The notes under the pieces: model-generated
Told to the model about the DNA's origin: nothing
The model's input: only the letters and a program-made list of their open reading frames with translations
Database searches by the model: none
In this document: positions 29,185-38,066 of the stretch, piece by piece
Layout of the letters: every line of letters begins with the position of its first letter
Numbering within the stretch: position 1 is the stretch's first letter
Program-made: the position numbers and the translations under genes
NCBI RefSeq assembly: GCF_019264345.1
Contig: NZ_JAHVAO010000001.1
Location: 1,116,001 to 1,180,000, forward strand
Length of the DNA: 64,000 bases
Reading direction: 5' to 3'
Origin: Marinobacter arenosus
GTDB lineage: Bacteria; Pseudomonadota; Gammaproteobacteria; Pseudomonadales; Oleiphilaceae

Positions 29185-29200
29185 TGGCAAGAACAGCGCT
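29185..29200 (+). promoter_or_regulatory. Weak sigma-54-like -24/-12 motif before hpf
   Basis: TGGCAAGAACAGCGCT keeps the invariant GG and GC at the right spacing (10 nt between) but lacks the TT before GC. It lies about 88 nt before hpf. Could be chance. Confidence 0.2.
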
Positions 29201-29288
29201 CCCCCTGAGCCAAACTTTGCCGGCGCAGTGTGCGCCAGCCCTCAGCCCGGCCTTTTGGGGACCGGCATGATGACAACAGGAGACGCCT

Positions 29289-29597
29289 ATGCAACTCAAC
29301 ATTTCAGGCCATCACGTAGAACTGACTCCCGCACTGAAGGATTACGTCTCAGAAAAATTCGAGAAACTTGAGCGCCACTTTGACCACATAAGTAACTGCC
29401 AGGTTACCCTGCAGGTGGAAAAGGTGCGTCAGATGGCGGAAGCAACGTTGCACGTGGTTGGTGGTGATATTCACGCAAAGGCTGAAAACGAGGATATGTA
29501 CGCAGCGATCGACGGGCTGATCGACAAACTGGACCGACAGATCCTCAAGCACAAGGAAAAGAACGTAGACCGGATGCACGGAAACGGCTCTCGTTAA
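29289..29597 (+). CDS. hpf: Ribosome hibernation promoting factor Hpf
   Basis: A 102-residue protein of the HPF/RaiA family: MQLNISGHHVELTPALKDYVSEKFEKLERHF is the conserved start, and basic residues are spread over the helices (KHKEKNVDRMHG tail). At this size it is the short HPF, which with RMF promotes 100S dimers in stationary phase. Ribosome site CAGGAG precedes the ATG. The next gene, ptsN, is separated by an intrinsic terminator. Confidence 0.93.
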   Translation: MQLNISGHHVELTPALKDYVSEKFEKLERHFDHISNCQVTLQVEKVRQMAEATLHVVGGDIHAKAENEDMYAAIDGLIDKLDRQILKHKEKNVDRMHGNGSR

Positions 29598-29628
29598 CCG
29601 CCCGTTTTCAAGCATGTCATCTCATCGC

Positions 29629-29663
29629 GCTGCGGCATGGAGAACCTGCCGCAGCCTTTTTTT
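29629..29663 (+). terminator. Rho-independent terminator between hpf and ptsN
   Basis: Perfect 9-bp stem GCTGCGGCA/TGCCGCAGC (29629-29637 with 29647-29655), 9-nt loop, then CTTTTTTT. It should stop or attenuate rpoN-hpf transcripts before ptsN. Confidence 0.88.
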
Positions 29664-29683
29664 AACGGAATTGCAGTCGATTC

Positions 29684-30154
29684 ATGAGCGACACATCCCT
29701 GACCATAGACAACATCCTTGCACCGGAGCTGACCCTGTGCCGGGTACCGGCATCAAGCAAGAAGCGGGTGCTGGAATTCATTGCCGATCAGATCCACCGG
29801 CACGACGATTCGCTCAGTGAGACCCAGATCTTCAACAACCTGGTGTCCCGGGAGCGGCTTGGCAGCACCGGTATCGGCCAGGGTATTGCCATACCCCACT
29901 GCCGGCTGGAGGGACTCGATCATGTGGTGGGCGTTCTGCTAACCCTTGAGGAAAGCATCGATTTCGACGCCATTGATAACCAGCCCGTGGATCTGGTGTT
30001 TGCCCTTGTGGTGCCCAAAGAGGCCACCAGCGAGCACCTGGAACTGCTCAGTCAGCTGGCGGAGAAGTTCAACGAGCGGGCGTTCTGCGATGGACTTCGG
30101 CAGTGCGATGACGCCGCCGCTCTGTACAAGCGAATGACGACGGCGTCCGAGTGA
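29684..30154 (+). CDS. ptsN: PtsN, nitrogen PTS EIIA protein
   Basis: A 156-residue EIIA-Ntr domain with the phospho-accepting His72 in GIAIPHCRLEG, preceded by LVSRERLGSTGIG. It receives phosphate from NPr and regulates potassium transport, RpoN-linked and stress functions through protein contacts rather than sugar transport. Its ATG begins 21 nt after the terminator, so ptsN needs read-through or a local promoter. rapZ and npr follow closely. Confidence 0.95.
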   Translation: MSDTSLTIDNILAPELTLCRVPASSKKRVLEFIADQIHRHDDSLSETQIFNNLVSRERLGSTGIGQGIAIPHCRLEGLDHVVGVLLTLEESIDFDAIDNQPVDLVFALVVPKEATSEHLELLSQLAEKFNERAFCDGLRQCDDAAALYKRMTTASE

Positions 30155-30182
30155 CATCCCAGAGAGTGGAGACAGCGTTCCC

Positions 30183-31067
30183 ATGAAACTGATCATCGTG
30201 AGTGGCCGATCCGGTTCCGGCAAGAGTACGGCGCTTCATGTGCTCGAAGATCTCGGTTACTACTGCATCGATAATCTACCCATCGGACTGCTGTTTCCTC
30301 TGACCCGAGAAGCGGCCGCACAGGAATCGCCCGGGCGGCTCCACAAAATGGCCGTCAGTATTGATGCCCGCAACCTGTCCGGGGAGCTCGCCAACTTCGA
30401 GGTGATTTACCATCAACTGCAGGAAACCGGCGTTACCGTCGAAATCATCTTCCTGGATGCTGACGAACAGTCTCTGCTGCAACGCTTTCATGCCACCCGG
30501 AGAAAACACCCGCTGAGCGACGACCGGACTTCACTGCGCGAAGCGATCAGCAACGAAAAGAAGCTTCTGGAGCCACTGTCCAAGCTGTCCGACCTCTACG
30601 TGAACACGACGGGCATGTCCATGTACGAACTCAGAGACATGGTCAAGCAACGTGTTGTCGGCCGCAAGGATCAGGAACTCGCCCTTCTGTTCCAGTCGTT
30701 CGGATTCAAACACGGCGTCCCTCTCGATTCAGATTATGTGTTCGACGTGCGCTGTCTGCCCAACCCCTATTGGGATAACAGCCTGCGGAAATTCGTTGGT
30801 ACCGATCAACCGGTGATTGATTTTCTCGAGAAGGAACCGGCCACGGGTAAAATGATCAGCGACCTGACCAGCTTCCTGGAAACCTGGCTGCCATCCTTCG
30901 CCGACAGCAATCGCAGCTACATGACCATTTCGATTGGCTGTACCGGCGGTCAGCATCGCTCAGTGTACGTGAGCGAACAACTGTGCAAACATTTCCGGGA
31001 AACCTACAGCAACGTTCAGGTTCGTCACACCGAGCTACCTCATCTGCAGGCCCGGGGAGAGATCTGA
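30183..31067 (+). CDS. rapZ: RapZ, RNase adapter / nucleotide-binding protein
   Basis: A 294-residue protein with Walker A SGRSGSGKS (7-15), a Walker B-like region, and the RapZ C-terminal domain with DVRCLPNPYW and ISIGCTGGQHRSVYVSEQL. In E. coli RapZ binds the sRNA GlmZ and brings RNase E to it, controlling GlmS; the small RNAs are not known outside enterobacteria, so only nucleotide/RNA binding and PTS linkage can be assumed. It sits between ptsN (28 nt) and npr (7 nt). Confidence 0.95.
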   Translation: MKLIIVSGRSGSGKSTALHVLEDLGYYCIDNLPIGLLFPLTREAAAQESPGRLHKMAVSIDARNLSGELANFEVIYHQLQETGVTVEIIFLDADEQSLLQRFHATRRKHPLSDDRTSLREAISNEKKLLEPLSKLSDLYVNTTGMSMYELRDMVKQRVVGRKDQELALLFQSFGFKHGVPLDSDYVFDVRCLPNPYWDNSLRKFVGTDQPVIDFLEKEPATGKMISDLTSFLETWLPSFADSNRSYMTISIGCTGGQHRSVYVSEQLCKHFRETYSNVQVRHTELPHLQARGEI

Positions 31068-31074
31068 ACGCGCC

Positions 31075-31344
31075 ATGATTCGTCGTCCCATTACCATCAT
31101 CAACAAGCTTGGGCTTCATGCCCGGGCAACCGCAAAACTGGTGGCGACCGCCTCTGAGTTCGACAGCAGCGTGAGAATCAGCGGCAAAGGCCGGGACGTG
31201 GACGCAAAAAACATCATGCAGGTGATGATGCTTGCCGCCAGCCAGGGTACCGATGTCGAACTGATCGCCGACGGTCCGGATGAGGAAGCCGCCATTGACG
31301 CCCTGACGGCGTTAATCAACGACTATTTCGGCGAGGGCGAGTAA
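31075..31344 (+). CDS. ptsO: NPr (PtsO), HPr-like phosphocarrier
   Basis: An 89-residue HPr-family protein: the phospho-His is His15 in NKLGLHARATAKLV, with DAKNIMQVMMLAASQGTDVEL as the second conserved block. It passes phosphate from EI-Ntr (PtsP, not in the window) to PtsN. It is the last gene of the rpoN-ptsO group; mgtE follows after its own putative promoter. Confidence 0.95.
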   Translation: MIRRPITIINKLGLHARATAKLVATASEFDSSVRISGKGRDVDAKNIMQVMMLAASQGTDVELIADGPDEEAAIDALTALINDYFGEGE

Positions 31345-31425
31345 GGATTTGGTGCCCGGAGGGGTGCCGTCGCGTTCTGTGGAATTCACCTACAACTCTC
31401 TCTCACGTCTGACTCCTAACTCCGC

Positions 31426-31431
31426 TATAAT
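31426..31431 (+). promoter_or_regulatory. Candidate -10 element for mgtE
   Basis: A perfect TATAAT 29 nt before the mgtE ATG. No convincing -35 at 16-18 nt. Confidence 0.35.
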
Positions 31432-31459
31432 ACAGGCGTTTTCTGACTGTGGGTGATCC

Positions 31460-32821
31460 ATGACCGATATTCTGGAGAAAAGCCAGGCCCGCCAACGTCT
31501 TCGCTCCCTGAGCGAGGCCCTGGACAGTGGTGCCCTGAAGCAGGTTGCCCGCATCCTGAATGGCGGCCTGAGCCCCAGTGATATCGCCCACCTGCTTGAA
31601 TCGTCTCCGCCCCGCCAGCGCGCCCTGCTCTGGAACCTGGTGGACAAACAACTGGAAGGGGAAGTCCTCCAGTACCTGAGTGACGATATCCGTGGCTACT
31701 TCCTGAGCCAGCTGAATGCCCAGGAACTGGCGGATATCATCGAAGATTTCGAGTCGGACGATCTCGCCGACCTGCTCCAGCAATTACCGGACACGGTGAT
31801 CCAGGAAGTCCTGGACACCATGGATGAGCAGGATCGCCAGCGTGTCGAAGAGGTACTCTCCTACCCCGAGGACACCGCCGGCGGCCTGATGAACACGGAC
31901 ACCATTACGGTGCGCCCGGACATCAGTATCGACGTTGTGTTGCGCTACCTGCGCAGACACCGCAACCTGCCCCCGATGACCGACAGCCTGATCGTAGTCA
32001 GCCGTCGCGACGAGTTCATCGGCATGCTGCCGATCACCAAGATGTTGGTATCCAATCCCGCGTCCACCGTGCGGGAAGTCATGGACACAGACATCGAACC
32101 CATCCCGGTATCCCTTTCGGATACCAAGGTCGCGACGCTGTTCGAACGCTACGACCTGATCTCGGCCCCGGTGGTGAACGAGGATGGCAGACTGCTGGGC
32201 CGCATCACCATCGATGACGTGGTCGATGTTATCCGTGAAGATGCCGACCACTCGCTGATGAGCATGGCCGGTCTCGATGAGGATGAGGATACCTTCGCCC
32301 CGGTCTGGAAAACCACCCGGCGGCGGGCGGTATGGCTCGGCATCAATCTGATCACGGCGTTCATCGCCTCGGCGGTCATTGGCCTGTTTGAGGAAACCAT
32401 CACCAAAGTGGTGGCTCTGGCCGTCCTCATGCCCATTGTTGCCAGCATGGGCGGCATTGCCGGCAGCCAGACACTCACACTGGTGATTCGAGGCATGGCG
32501 GTAGGCCAGATCAGCGGCGCCAACGTCGGCTGGCTGCTGAACCGGGAGTTTCTGTCGGGCGCCCTGAACGGGCTGTTCTGGGCCCTGGTTGTTGCCACCG
32601 CCGCGGCGGCGTGGTTCCAGGATCTGCTCATCGGAGCGGTGATTGCCGCGGCTCTCGTCATCAACCTGGTGGCCGCAGCCCTTGTGGGCACCGTTCTGCC
32701 CCTGTTCCTGAAATCCAGAAATATCGATCCCGCGCTGGCAGGGAGCGTGATACTTACCACGGTTACCGATGTGGTCGGCTTCATGGCCTTTCTCGGCCTT
32801 GCCACCGTGTTTTACGCGTAA
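31460..32821 (+). CDS. mgtE: Magnesium transporter MgtE
   Basis: A 453-residue channel: an N-terminal helical domain (about 20-135, with LLQQLPDTVIQEVLDTM), two CBS domains (about 140-260, starting EDTAGGLMNTDTITV), and five C-terminal membrane helices from about residue 290 on, with the pore block MPIVASMGGIAGSQTLTLVIRG. N and CBS domains sense Mg2+ and gate the channel. Not an obligatory member of the rpoN cluster in relatives; here it separates it from darP. Confidence 0.94.
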   Translation: MTDILEKSQARQRLRSLSEALDSGALKQVARILNGGLSPSDIAHLLESSPPRQRALLWNLVDKQLEGEVLQYLSDDIRGYFLSQLNAQELADIIEDFESDDLADLLQQLPDTVIQEVLDTMDEQDRQRVEEVLSYPEDTAGGLMNTDTITVRPDISIDVVLRYLRRHRNLPPMTDSLIVVSRRDEFIGMLPITKMLVSNPASTVREVMDTDIEPIPVSLSDTKVATLFERYDLISAPVVNEDGRLLGRITIDDVVDVIREDADHSLMSMAGLDEDEDTFAPVWKTTRRRAVWLGINLITAFIASAVIGLFEETITKVVALAVLMPIVASMGGIAGSQTLTLVIRGMAVGQISGANVGWLLNREFLSGALNGLFWALVVATAAAAWFQDLLIGAVIAAALVINLVAAALVGTVLPLFLKSRNIDPALAGSVILTTVTDVVGFMAFLGLATVFYA

Positions 32822-32856
32822 TCGATGACCAATGACCGACTAGCAACGGATTCACC

Positions 32857-33387
32857 ATGAGTCAGCATGATCAGTACGACGACGAGGAAGAATTTGGCAA
32901 GAGCAAATCCCAGCTCAAGCGGGAGATGCATGCGCTGCAGGACATCGGCAAACGCATGCTCGACCTGAGCAATGACCAGCTCGACACCTTACCGATCAGC
33001 GACACCCTGCGGGCCGCTATCGAGGAATCTCGCCGCATTCGACAAAACGAGGCCAAGCGCCGGCACCTGCAATACGTTGGCAAAATCATTCGTCAGGAAG
33101 ACGATCCGGACGCCCTGAAGCGGGCTATTGATGCCTTCGATGCCGGCAGCGAGGAGCACACCCGGCGCCATCACCTTGCCGAACGTTGGCGCGACCGGAT
33201 GATCGCCGAGGGGGACTCCGTGGTGGGAGAATTCTTCAGCTATTGCCCGACCGCCGATATGCAACACCTGCGCAATCTGGCACGAAACGCGCGGAAAGAT
33301 GTCGAGAAGCAGAAAAACACGGGCCAGTCCCGCAAGCTCTTCCGCTACCTGCGTGAATGCATTGACGACGCCGAATCGACCCACTGA
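32857..33387 (+). CDS. darP: DarP (YjgA), ribosome assembly factor
   Basis: A 176-residue highly charged helical protein: EEEFGKSKSQLKREMHALQDIG and LPISDTLRAAIEESRRI at the N-terminus, and RKLFRYLRECID at the end, all typical of YjgA. E. coli DarP assists late 50S assembly. In Pseudomonas-type genomes yjgA is flanked by tldD and pmbA; neither is here. It converges on nit with only 19 nt between. Confidence 0.94.
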   Translation: MSQHDQYDDEEEFGKSKSQLKREMHALQDIGKRMLDLSNDQLDTLPISDTLRAAIEESRRIRQNEAKRRHLQYVGKIIRQEDDPDALKRAIDAFDAGSEEHTRRHHLAERWRDRMIAEGDSVVGEFFSYCPTADMQHLRNLARNARKDVEKQKNTGQSRKLFRYLRECIDDAESTH

Positions 33388-33397
33388 TCCTCAGCTG

Positions 33398-33419
33398 CCG
33401 CCGGCCCTATAGCCGGCGG
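33398..33419. other. Hairpin between convergent darP and nit
   Basis: A perfect 8-bp stem CCGCCGGC/GCCGGCGG with a 6-nt loop spans the nit stop codon. No T run follows on either strand, so it may be only a weak or Rho-assisted terminator. Confidence 0.35.
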
Positions 33420-34246
33420 TGTTCCCAGACGGGCATGCGCTTGCGCAACTGTTTGAGCTGCTCTAAATCCAGTTCAGCGGCCACCACCCCCGGCCCTTCA
33501 GCCAGCTCGGTCACCACCTTCCCCCACGGATCGCAGATCAGGGAATGGCCATAGGTGCGCCGCCGTTCACTGTTCTGGCCACCCTGGCCTGGTGCAACCA
33601 CCCACACCTGGTTCTCTATGGCCCTGGCACGGATAAGGGCATGCCAGTGGGCATCCCCGGTTTGCCAGGTGAATGCACTCGGCAGACATACCCACTCAGC
33701 GCCCTGCTCCCTCAGAGCACGGAAAAGCTCCGGAAACCGAAGGTCATAGCAGATGGCCAGGCCGAGCTTGCCAGCTGGGGTGTCAACGGTCACTACCCGC
33801 TCGCCGGGCTCAAAGGTGTCGGATTCCCGATATTGCCCGTGAGCGTCATCCACCACGGCATCGAACAGGTGGATTTTGTCGTACCGGGCCACTTCCCGCC
33901 CCTGCGCGTCGAAAACCAGGCACGTAGCCCTAACATGGCTTTCTATGCTGGAACCATCGGGCCGCGCGGCAAGGGGAAGAGAACCGCCCACAATCCACAG
34001 CCCCAGGTTTTTTGCCTGCTCCGCCAGAAAGGCTCGGATGACCGATTGGTCACTGGCCTCGACGCGCCCGCAATCCACCATCTGATGGGTCGCCAGAACC
34101 GCAAAGTTTTCTGGCAACACCGCCACCGAAGCGCCTTTGCTGGCCGCCTCGGCAAGCAATCGGCGCGCTTCATTGAGGTTGGCCTCTATATCCTGGGTAC
34201 TCACCATCTGGATGGCGGCAACCCGGGCAGAAACAGTGTTGGTCAT
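33407..34246 (-). CDS. Nitrilase-superfamily amidohydrolase (Nit1/NIT2 type)
   Basis: A 279-residue carbon-nitrogen hydrolase with the Glu-Lys-Cys triad: Glu46 (VLPENFA), Lys124 (YDKIHLFDA) and Cys166 (AICYDLRFPE). The closest described group is the Nit1-like deaminated-glutathione amidase that repairs aminotransferase side products; the family also includes omega-amidases, so substrate is inferred. GGAG lies before the ATG. It follows yhdP by 12 nt, a conserved order in this clade. Confidence 0.9.
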   Translation of the reverse strand: MTNTVSARVAAIQMVSTQDIEANLNEARRLLAEAASKGASVAVLPENFAVLATHQMVDCGRVEASDQSVIRAFLAEQAKNLGLWIVGGSLPLAARPDGSSIESHVRATCLVFDAQGREVARYDKIHLFDAVVDDAHGQYRESDTFEPGERVVTVDTPAGKLGLAICYDLRFPELFRALREQGAEWVCLPSAFTWQTGDAHWHALIRARAIENQVWVVAPGQGGQNSERRRTYGHSLICDPWGKVVTELAEGPGVVAAELDLEQLKQLRKRMPVWEHRRL

Positions 34247-34258
34247 ATAAGGCTCCTG

Positions 34259-37200
34259 CTATTCGCCGGTATCGAATACCCGCTGGAGATCTACCTGTGG
34301 GTCGTCCCAGGTGCCGGTTACACCGTAGGACGCGCTGGTCAGCTTGCTCAAAGGATCGCCCAGAATCTTGTCGAGGACAAATAAAGCGCCGCCGATCGGC
34401 GCGCCCGCTCCCATCAGTAGCGCGGCCAAAGGCAAATTCTGGGTCAGCGGCAGAACCACCACAAGGCGCATGTCGAGTGTCTCCTTGGCGATGTCGGTCG
34501 AGCCACTCAGCTTGAACGCACCAGAGGGCCCGACCACCTGAAGTTCCGGATCCATGGTGATGAGTCCGTCTATGAGCTGCGCCTTGCCTGAGATCGCATC
34601 AAAGGCGACCCCCCGCTCATAAAGATCGGAAAAGTCCAGCTTGAGACGGCGCCACAGGGTATCGGCGTTTAAGAGATTAAACACCCGGAACAGCTGGGCG
34701 GTGTTGTTCTGCTCCAGAATCATGCCTTCATCCAGCCGGAGGCTGACCGACCCGCTCATGTCGGCAAACGAGATTTCATCCGGCCGACCTGGCCAGTCCA
34801 GATCCAGCTCGATGTTGGTGGCCTTGTTGGTGAGCGGAATGTCGGCCCCCAGGAGCTCGTTCAGATCTGCCAGCGCGCCGCCGGTCACCGTACCGGCGAA
34901 TCGGCTTACCTCGCGGTCATCAATGATGCTCCAGGTCATGTCCCCAAGCAGCGTGAGCGAGTTAAGCCGCCCCTCAATTCCCTCGACATTCAACCGGTAA
35001 GGCTCCGGGCGAAGCTGGAATGCCCAGCGCCCCATGGATTCCCGGTTCAACTGAAGATCGGAAATGGTGATGTTCACATCGGGCCAGTCGCCCATATCCA
35101 GTGAGCGAAACGCCTCGATCTGCTCTTCGATGGACAGCAGCTCAGGCGCCTCTTCCCGGGCCTCGTCGTCGCGAACCAACCTCACGACCTCGAAATCGGC
35201 CGTAACGGCCGTACCATCGTCAGGAACGACCATACGACCCACCGCGCGCTCCGACCGCGTACTAACCACCCAGCGATCGCCAAGGTCCAGCGTCTCGATG
35301 TGAATGTCCCTAAGGGTGTGGGCGCCGAGATAAAGGTGGCCAATGTCCATATCCAGGCCTATGTCCGTCCACAACAGCTCGAAAGACGCGCGGTTCTCCC
35401 AATCGCCGGCTATTCGGATGCCCTCTGCCGCTCGCGGGTCGATGGTTGCCAGCAATGGCGCGGCTTCCTCAGCCCCCTTGGCCAGCGGGTCAGGCCAATC
35501 TACGGCGACGCCCTGAAGGTCCGAACGGACATTAATCACGGACGTGGCGTCGGCTCCAACATCGAGGGCGGCGGAATAACTCAGGACACCGCTGAGCCCA
35601 AGCGTGGTATCGGGAGCAAGGCCCGTCGCCGAAAGTACGTCCGCCATGGAAAGCTGGCCAGACTGGCGAACTGACAGGGCCTCGCCGGACACACTCCGGG
35701 CCAAGCGGATGGCCACAGGATTACCGAAGAAGCTCGCCGTCAGAGGTCCCCCTGAAAAACCATCAACAGAGTGGTAAGTCAGCTCCCCACTAAGCCCCTC
35801 CCACGAAAGGCCCGCAGGCGAGTACGCCACAGACGCGTCGCTGGCCAGGATGCTCGCCTCAACCAGCACATCCCGACTACCTGCGAGGGGTACGTCCAGG
35901 CCGAGGTTCAGTTGGTAGGAACCACCGAATTCAAGCGATGCAGCCTCGGAGCCCGCCATGTCTCCCAGCGGACTGTTGCTCAACCAGAAGCCCACAGCGT
36001 CGCCAGGCACCTCCGCTGAGGCGTCGACCCGAACCACGGTGTCACCCGCTTCCGGCATAACGCTGACCGTGCTGGGTGAGAGCGTCAGACCTCCGGTCCG
36101 CCCCTGCTCAAGGGTTACTGTGGTTTCCAGGTTATTGACCACTACCCGACCACGTGCCCCCGAGATCTCCGGCCAACGCTCATCGTAAAGCACCGACGCC
36201 TTCTCGAAATCGAATCGCATGGACGAGGCGAACGAGCCTCGTGGCGCATCCGAACCGATCTGCCCGTGACCGTAATAGACGCCTGACACAATGTCGGCGG
36301 TCCGTATCGATGTCGTCAACCATTGATAAAGCTCCGGGTTCACCACCTTTGACGGCACGAACTCCGCCAACATGGACTCCGTCGCGTTCCCAACGCCGAC
36401 CCGCAGCCCCAGGTTATCCTCGCCCTCCCGGTCCAGCTTCAGATCAAACGCGCCGGAGAATTGGGTGTTCTCGCCATAGGCCATGCGCAGGTTGTCGGCG
36501 AAGACCCGGGTAATCGCGCCATCCAACTGCCACGCCACCAGGCCCTCGAACTCGGAAAACGTCCAGCTTCCCTCGTACAGTTCCGGAAATTCCAGGGTCA
36601 CCGGACCCTCGGCGTCGTGAATGTCGACGTACCCGGCGCCCGGGTCCAGGTACAGCGAACCGGACAACCCCTGGATGCCGGGAGCGCCTCCGTAGGCCTG
36701 GATACTGATATCGCGGAGGTTTCCGGATAACTCGAATCGGTTTGCCTCCGCTCTCGGCAACCAGAGGGACACCCGGTCCAGATAACCATCGGGGCGGTAG
36801 TTCTGCAGTGCGTCCGCGCCCTTGGGAGGCACGAGTGGCAATAACGACAGGAGCCTACGAGTGGGCCCGAGCGGCAGGGCATCGGCAATAACCCGGAGAC
36901 CGCCCGCTTCCGGCGCCAGCCGCAAACTGAACGGAGACACGTCATCGCCATTCCAGGTCCATTCAAGCTGTTGCAGGTGCCACTCGCCCGGCCCGTCGGT
37001 CTCATGCGGGCCGTCCTCCGGGGTCGAGGACGTCTCCGACAGCGCCCCCTGGGATCGGCGCCAGCCAAAACGCGCTCGGATGTTCTCAATGGGGGCAAGG
37101 GAAGCCTGCCCAACCCCCAATTGCAGGTAGGGCGTTTCCAGGGTTCCACTCACCTGCAGGATCTGACCGTCGCGGAAGGTGAGCCAGGCTTCACCACCGA

Positions 37201-38026
37201 GATCAAAGCCTTCAACACGGATGTCCCGCCAGTGGTATTGGTCTATCAGACCGTCAAAAAGCCGGCCAGAGTTCACGTCCAGGTAAAGCTGGCCGGTAAA
37301 ATCACCCCGGAAGAAATGCCGCCCGACCAGACTGAAGCTGGCCAGTTGCTCCGTCGTTCCGGATTTGATGGCGCGCCCTGACGCCCGGAAAAGTCCCTGT
37401 CGATAGACGAGATCCAGCTGGGGTATGTACACATGGCGCTGGTGCCCCTCGTTATCCTGGATCCCTAGGTTGAATCGAGTGATTTTGACGTAGGGCTCAG
37501 ACAGCCACTCACCCGCCAGTTCGAGCCAGTACTTGAGCCGGTTGTTAACGGGCTCTGGCAGATCAGCGCCTTTTACGCCCACCTGTCCTGCCGGGGACTG
37601 ATTCAGCGTCAGCTCGACACCGTCGACTTCGAAATCCTCAAAAACAATCCGCAATCGGCTCAGGGAGGACAGGAAGTCGAACCGGACACGTAAATGGTCA
37701 ACACGGGCAACGGTCAGCCCCGAATCCGGATTGGTGAGGGAAATCTGTTCCGCGGTAAACGAGGGATCCAGCCAGAACCAACGAGAGGACAGACTGCCGA
37801 TGGCGACATCCTGACCAAGGCGGGTCGACAATTCGGCGGCGAGGTCATCGGCGAAGGCGTCAACATTGCGGGTGAGCTGGCGCCCCACCCCTGCGTACAG
37901 CGCAAAGACCACCAGCACGAACAGAAGAAACCACCAGACAAGGCTGGACACCCGCGCGGCGAACCTGACCGGCGGACTTTCAACCTGATGATCCGGTACT
38001 GGGGACTCGCGATCAGCGGGTGACAT
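34259..38026 (-). CDS. yhdP: YhdP-family AsmA-like envelope lipid transport protein
   Basis: A 1255-residue protein with one N-terminal membrane helix (about residues 26-47) and a huge periplasmic part made of repeated beta-strand units, as in the AsmA-like/TIGR02099 family. The C-terminus holds the diagnostic part: FRVFNLLNADTLWRRLKLDFSDL, and then GAPIGGALFVLDKILGDPL. YhdP, with TamB and YdbH, is needed for moving phospholipid from the inner to the outer membrane in E. coli. Its length is normal (about 1270). It lies between rng and nit. Together with the Mla operon this window carries both directions of glycerophospholipid traffic. Confidence 0.93.
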   Translation of the reverse strand: MSPADRESPVPDHQVESPPVRFAARVSSLVWWFLLFVLVVFALYAGVGRQLTRNVDAFADDLAAELSTRLGQDVAIGSLSSRWFWLDPSFTAEQISLTNPDSGLTVARVDHLRVRFDFLSSLSRLRIVFEDFEVDGVELTLNQSPAGQVGVKGADLPEPVNNRLKYWLELAGEWLSEPYVKITRFNLGIQDNEGHQRHVYIPQLDLVYRQGLFRASGRAIKSGTTEQLASFSLVGRHFFRGDFTGQLYLDVNSGRLFDGLIDQYHWRDIRVEGFDLGGEAWLTFRDGQILQVSGTLETPYLQLGVGQASLAPIENIRARFGWRRSQGALSETSSTPEDGPHETDGPGEWHLQQLEWTWNGDDVSPFSLRLAPEAGGLRVIADALPLGPTRRLLSLLPLVPPKGADALQNYRPDGYLDRVSLWLPRAEANRFELSGNLRDISIQAYGGAPGIQGLSGSLYLDPGAGYVDIHDAEGPVTLEFPELYEGSWTFSEFEGLVAWQLDGAITRVFADNLRMAYGENTQFSGAFDLKLDREGEDNLGLRVGVGNATESMLAEFVPSKVVNPELYQWLTTSIRTADIVSGVYYGHGQIGSDAPRGSFASSMRFDFEKASVLYDERWPEISGARGRVVVNNLETTVTLEQGRTGGLTLSPSTVSVMPEAGDTVVRVDASAEVPGDAVGFWLSNSPLGDMAGSEAASLEFGGSYQLNLGLDVPLAGSRDVLVEASILASDASVAYSPAGLSWEGLSGELTYHSVDGFSGGPLTASFFGNPVAIRLARSVSGEALSVRQSGQLSMADVLSATGLAPDTTLGLSGVLSYSAALDVGADATSVINVRSDLQGVAVDWPDPLAKGAEEAAPLLATIDPRAAEGIRIAGDWENRASFELLWTDIGLDMDIGHLYLGAHTLRDIHIETLDLGDRWVVSTRSERAVGRMVVPDDGTAVTADFEVVRLVRDDEAREEAPELLSIEEQIEAFRSLDMGDWPDVNITISDLQLNRESMGRWAFQLRPEPYRLNVEGIEGRLNSLTLLGDMTWSIIDDREVSRFAGTVTGGALADLNELLGADIPLTNKATNIELDLDWPGRPDEISFADMSGSVSLRLDEGMILEQNNTAQLFRVFNLLNADTLWRRLKLDFSDLYERGVAFDAISGKAQLIDGLITMDPELQVVGPSGAFKLSGSTDIAKETLDMRLVVVLPLTQNLPLAALLMGAGAPIGGALFVLDKILGDPLSKLTSASYGVTGTWDDPQVDLQRVFDTGE

Positions 38027-38066
38027 CAGATGGGCCTACTCCCCGCGCCGACAGACAGCCCTCGGA

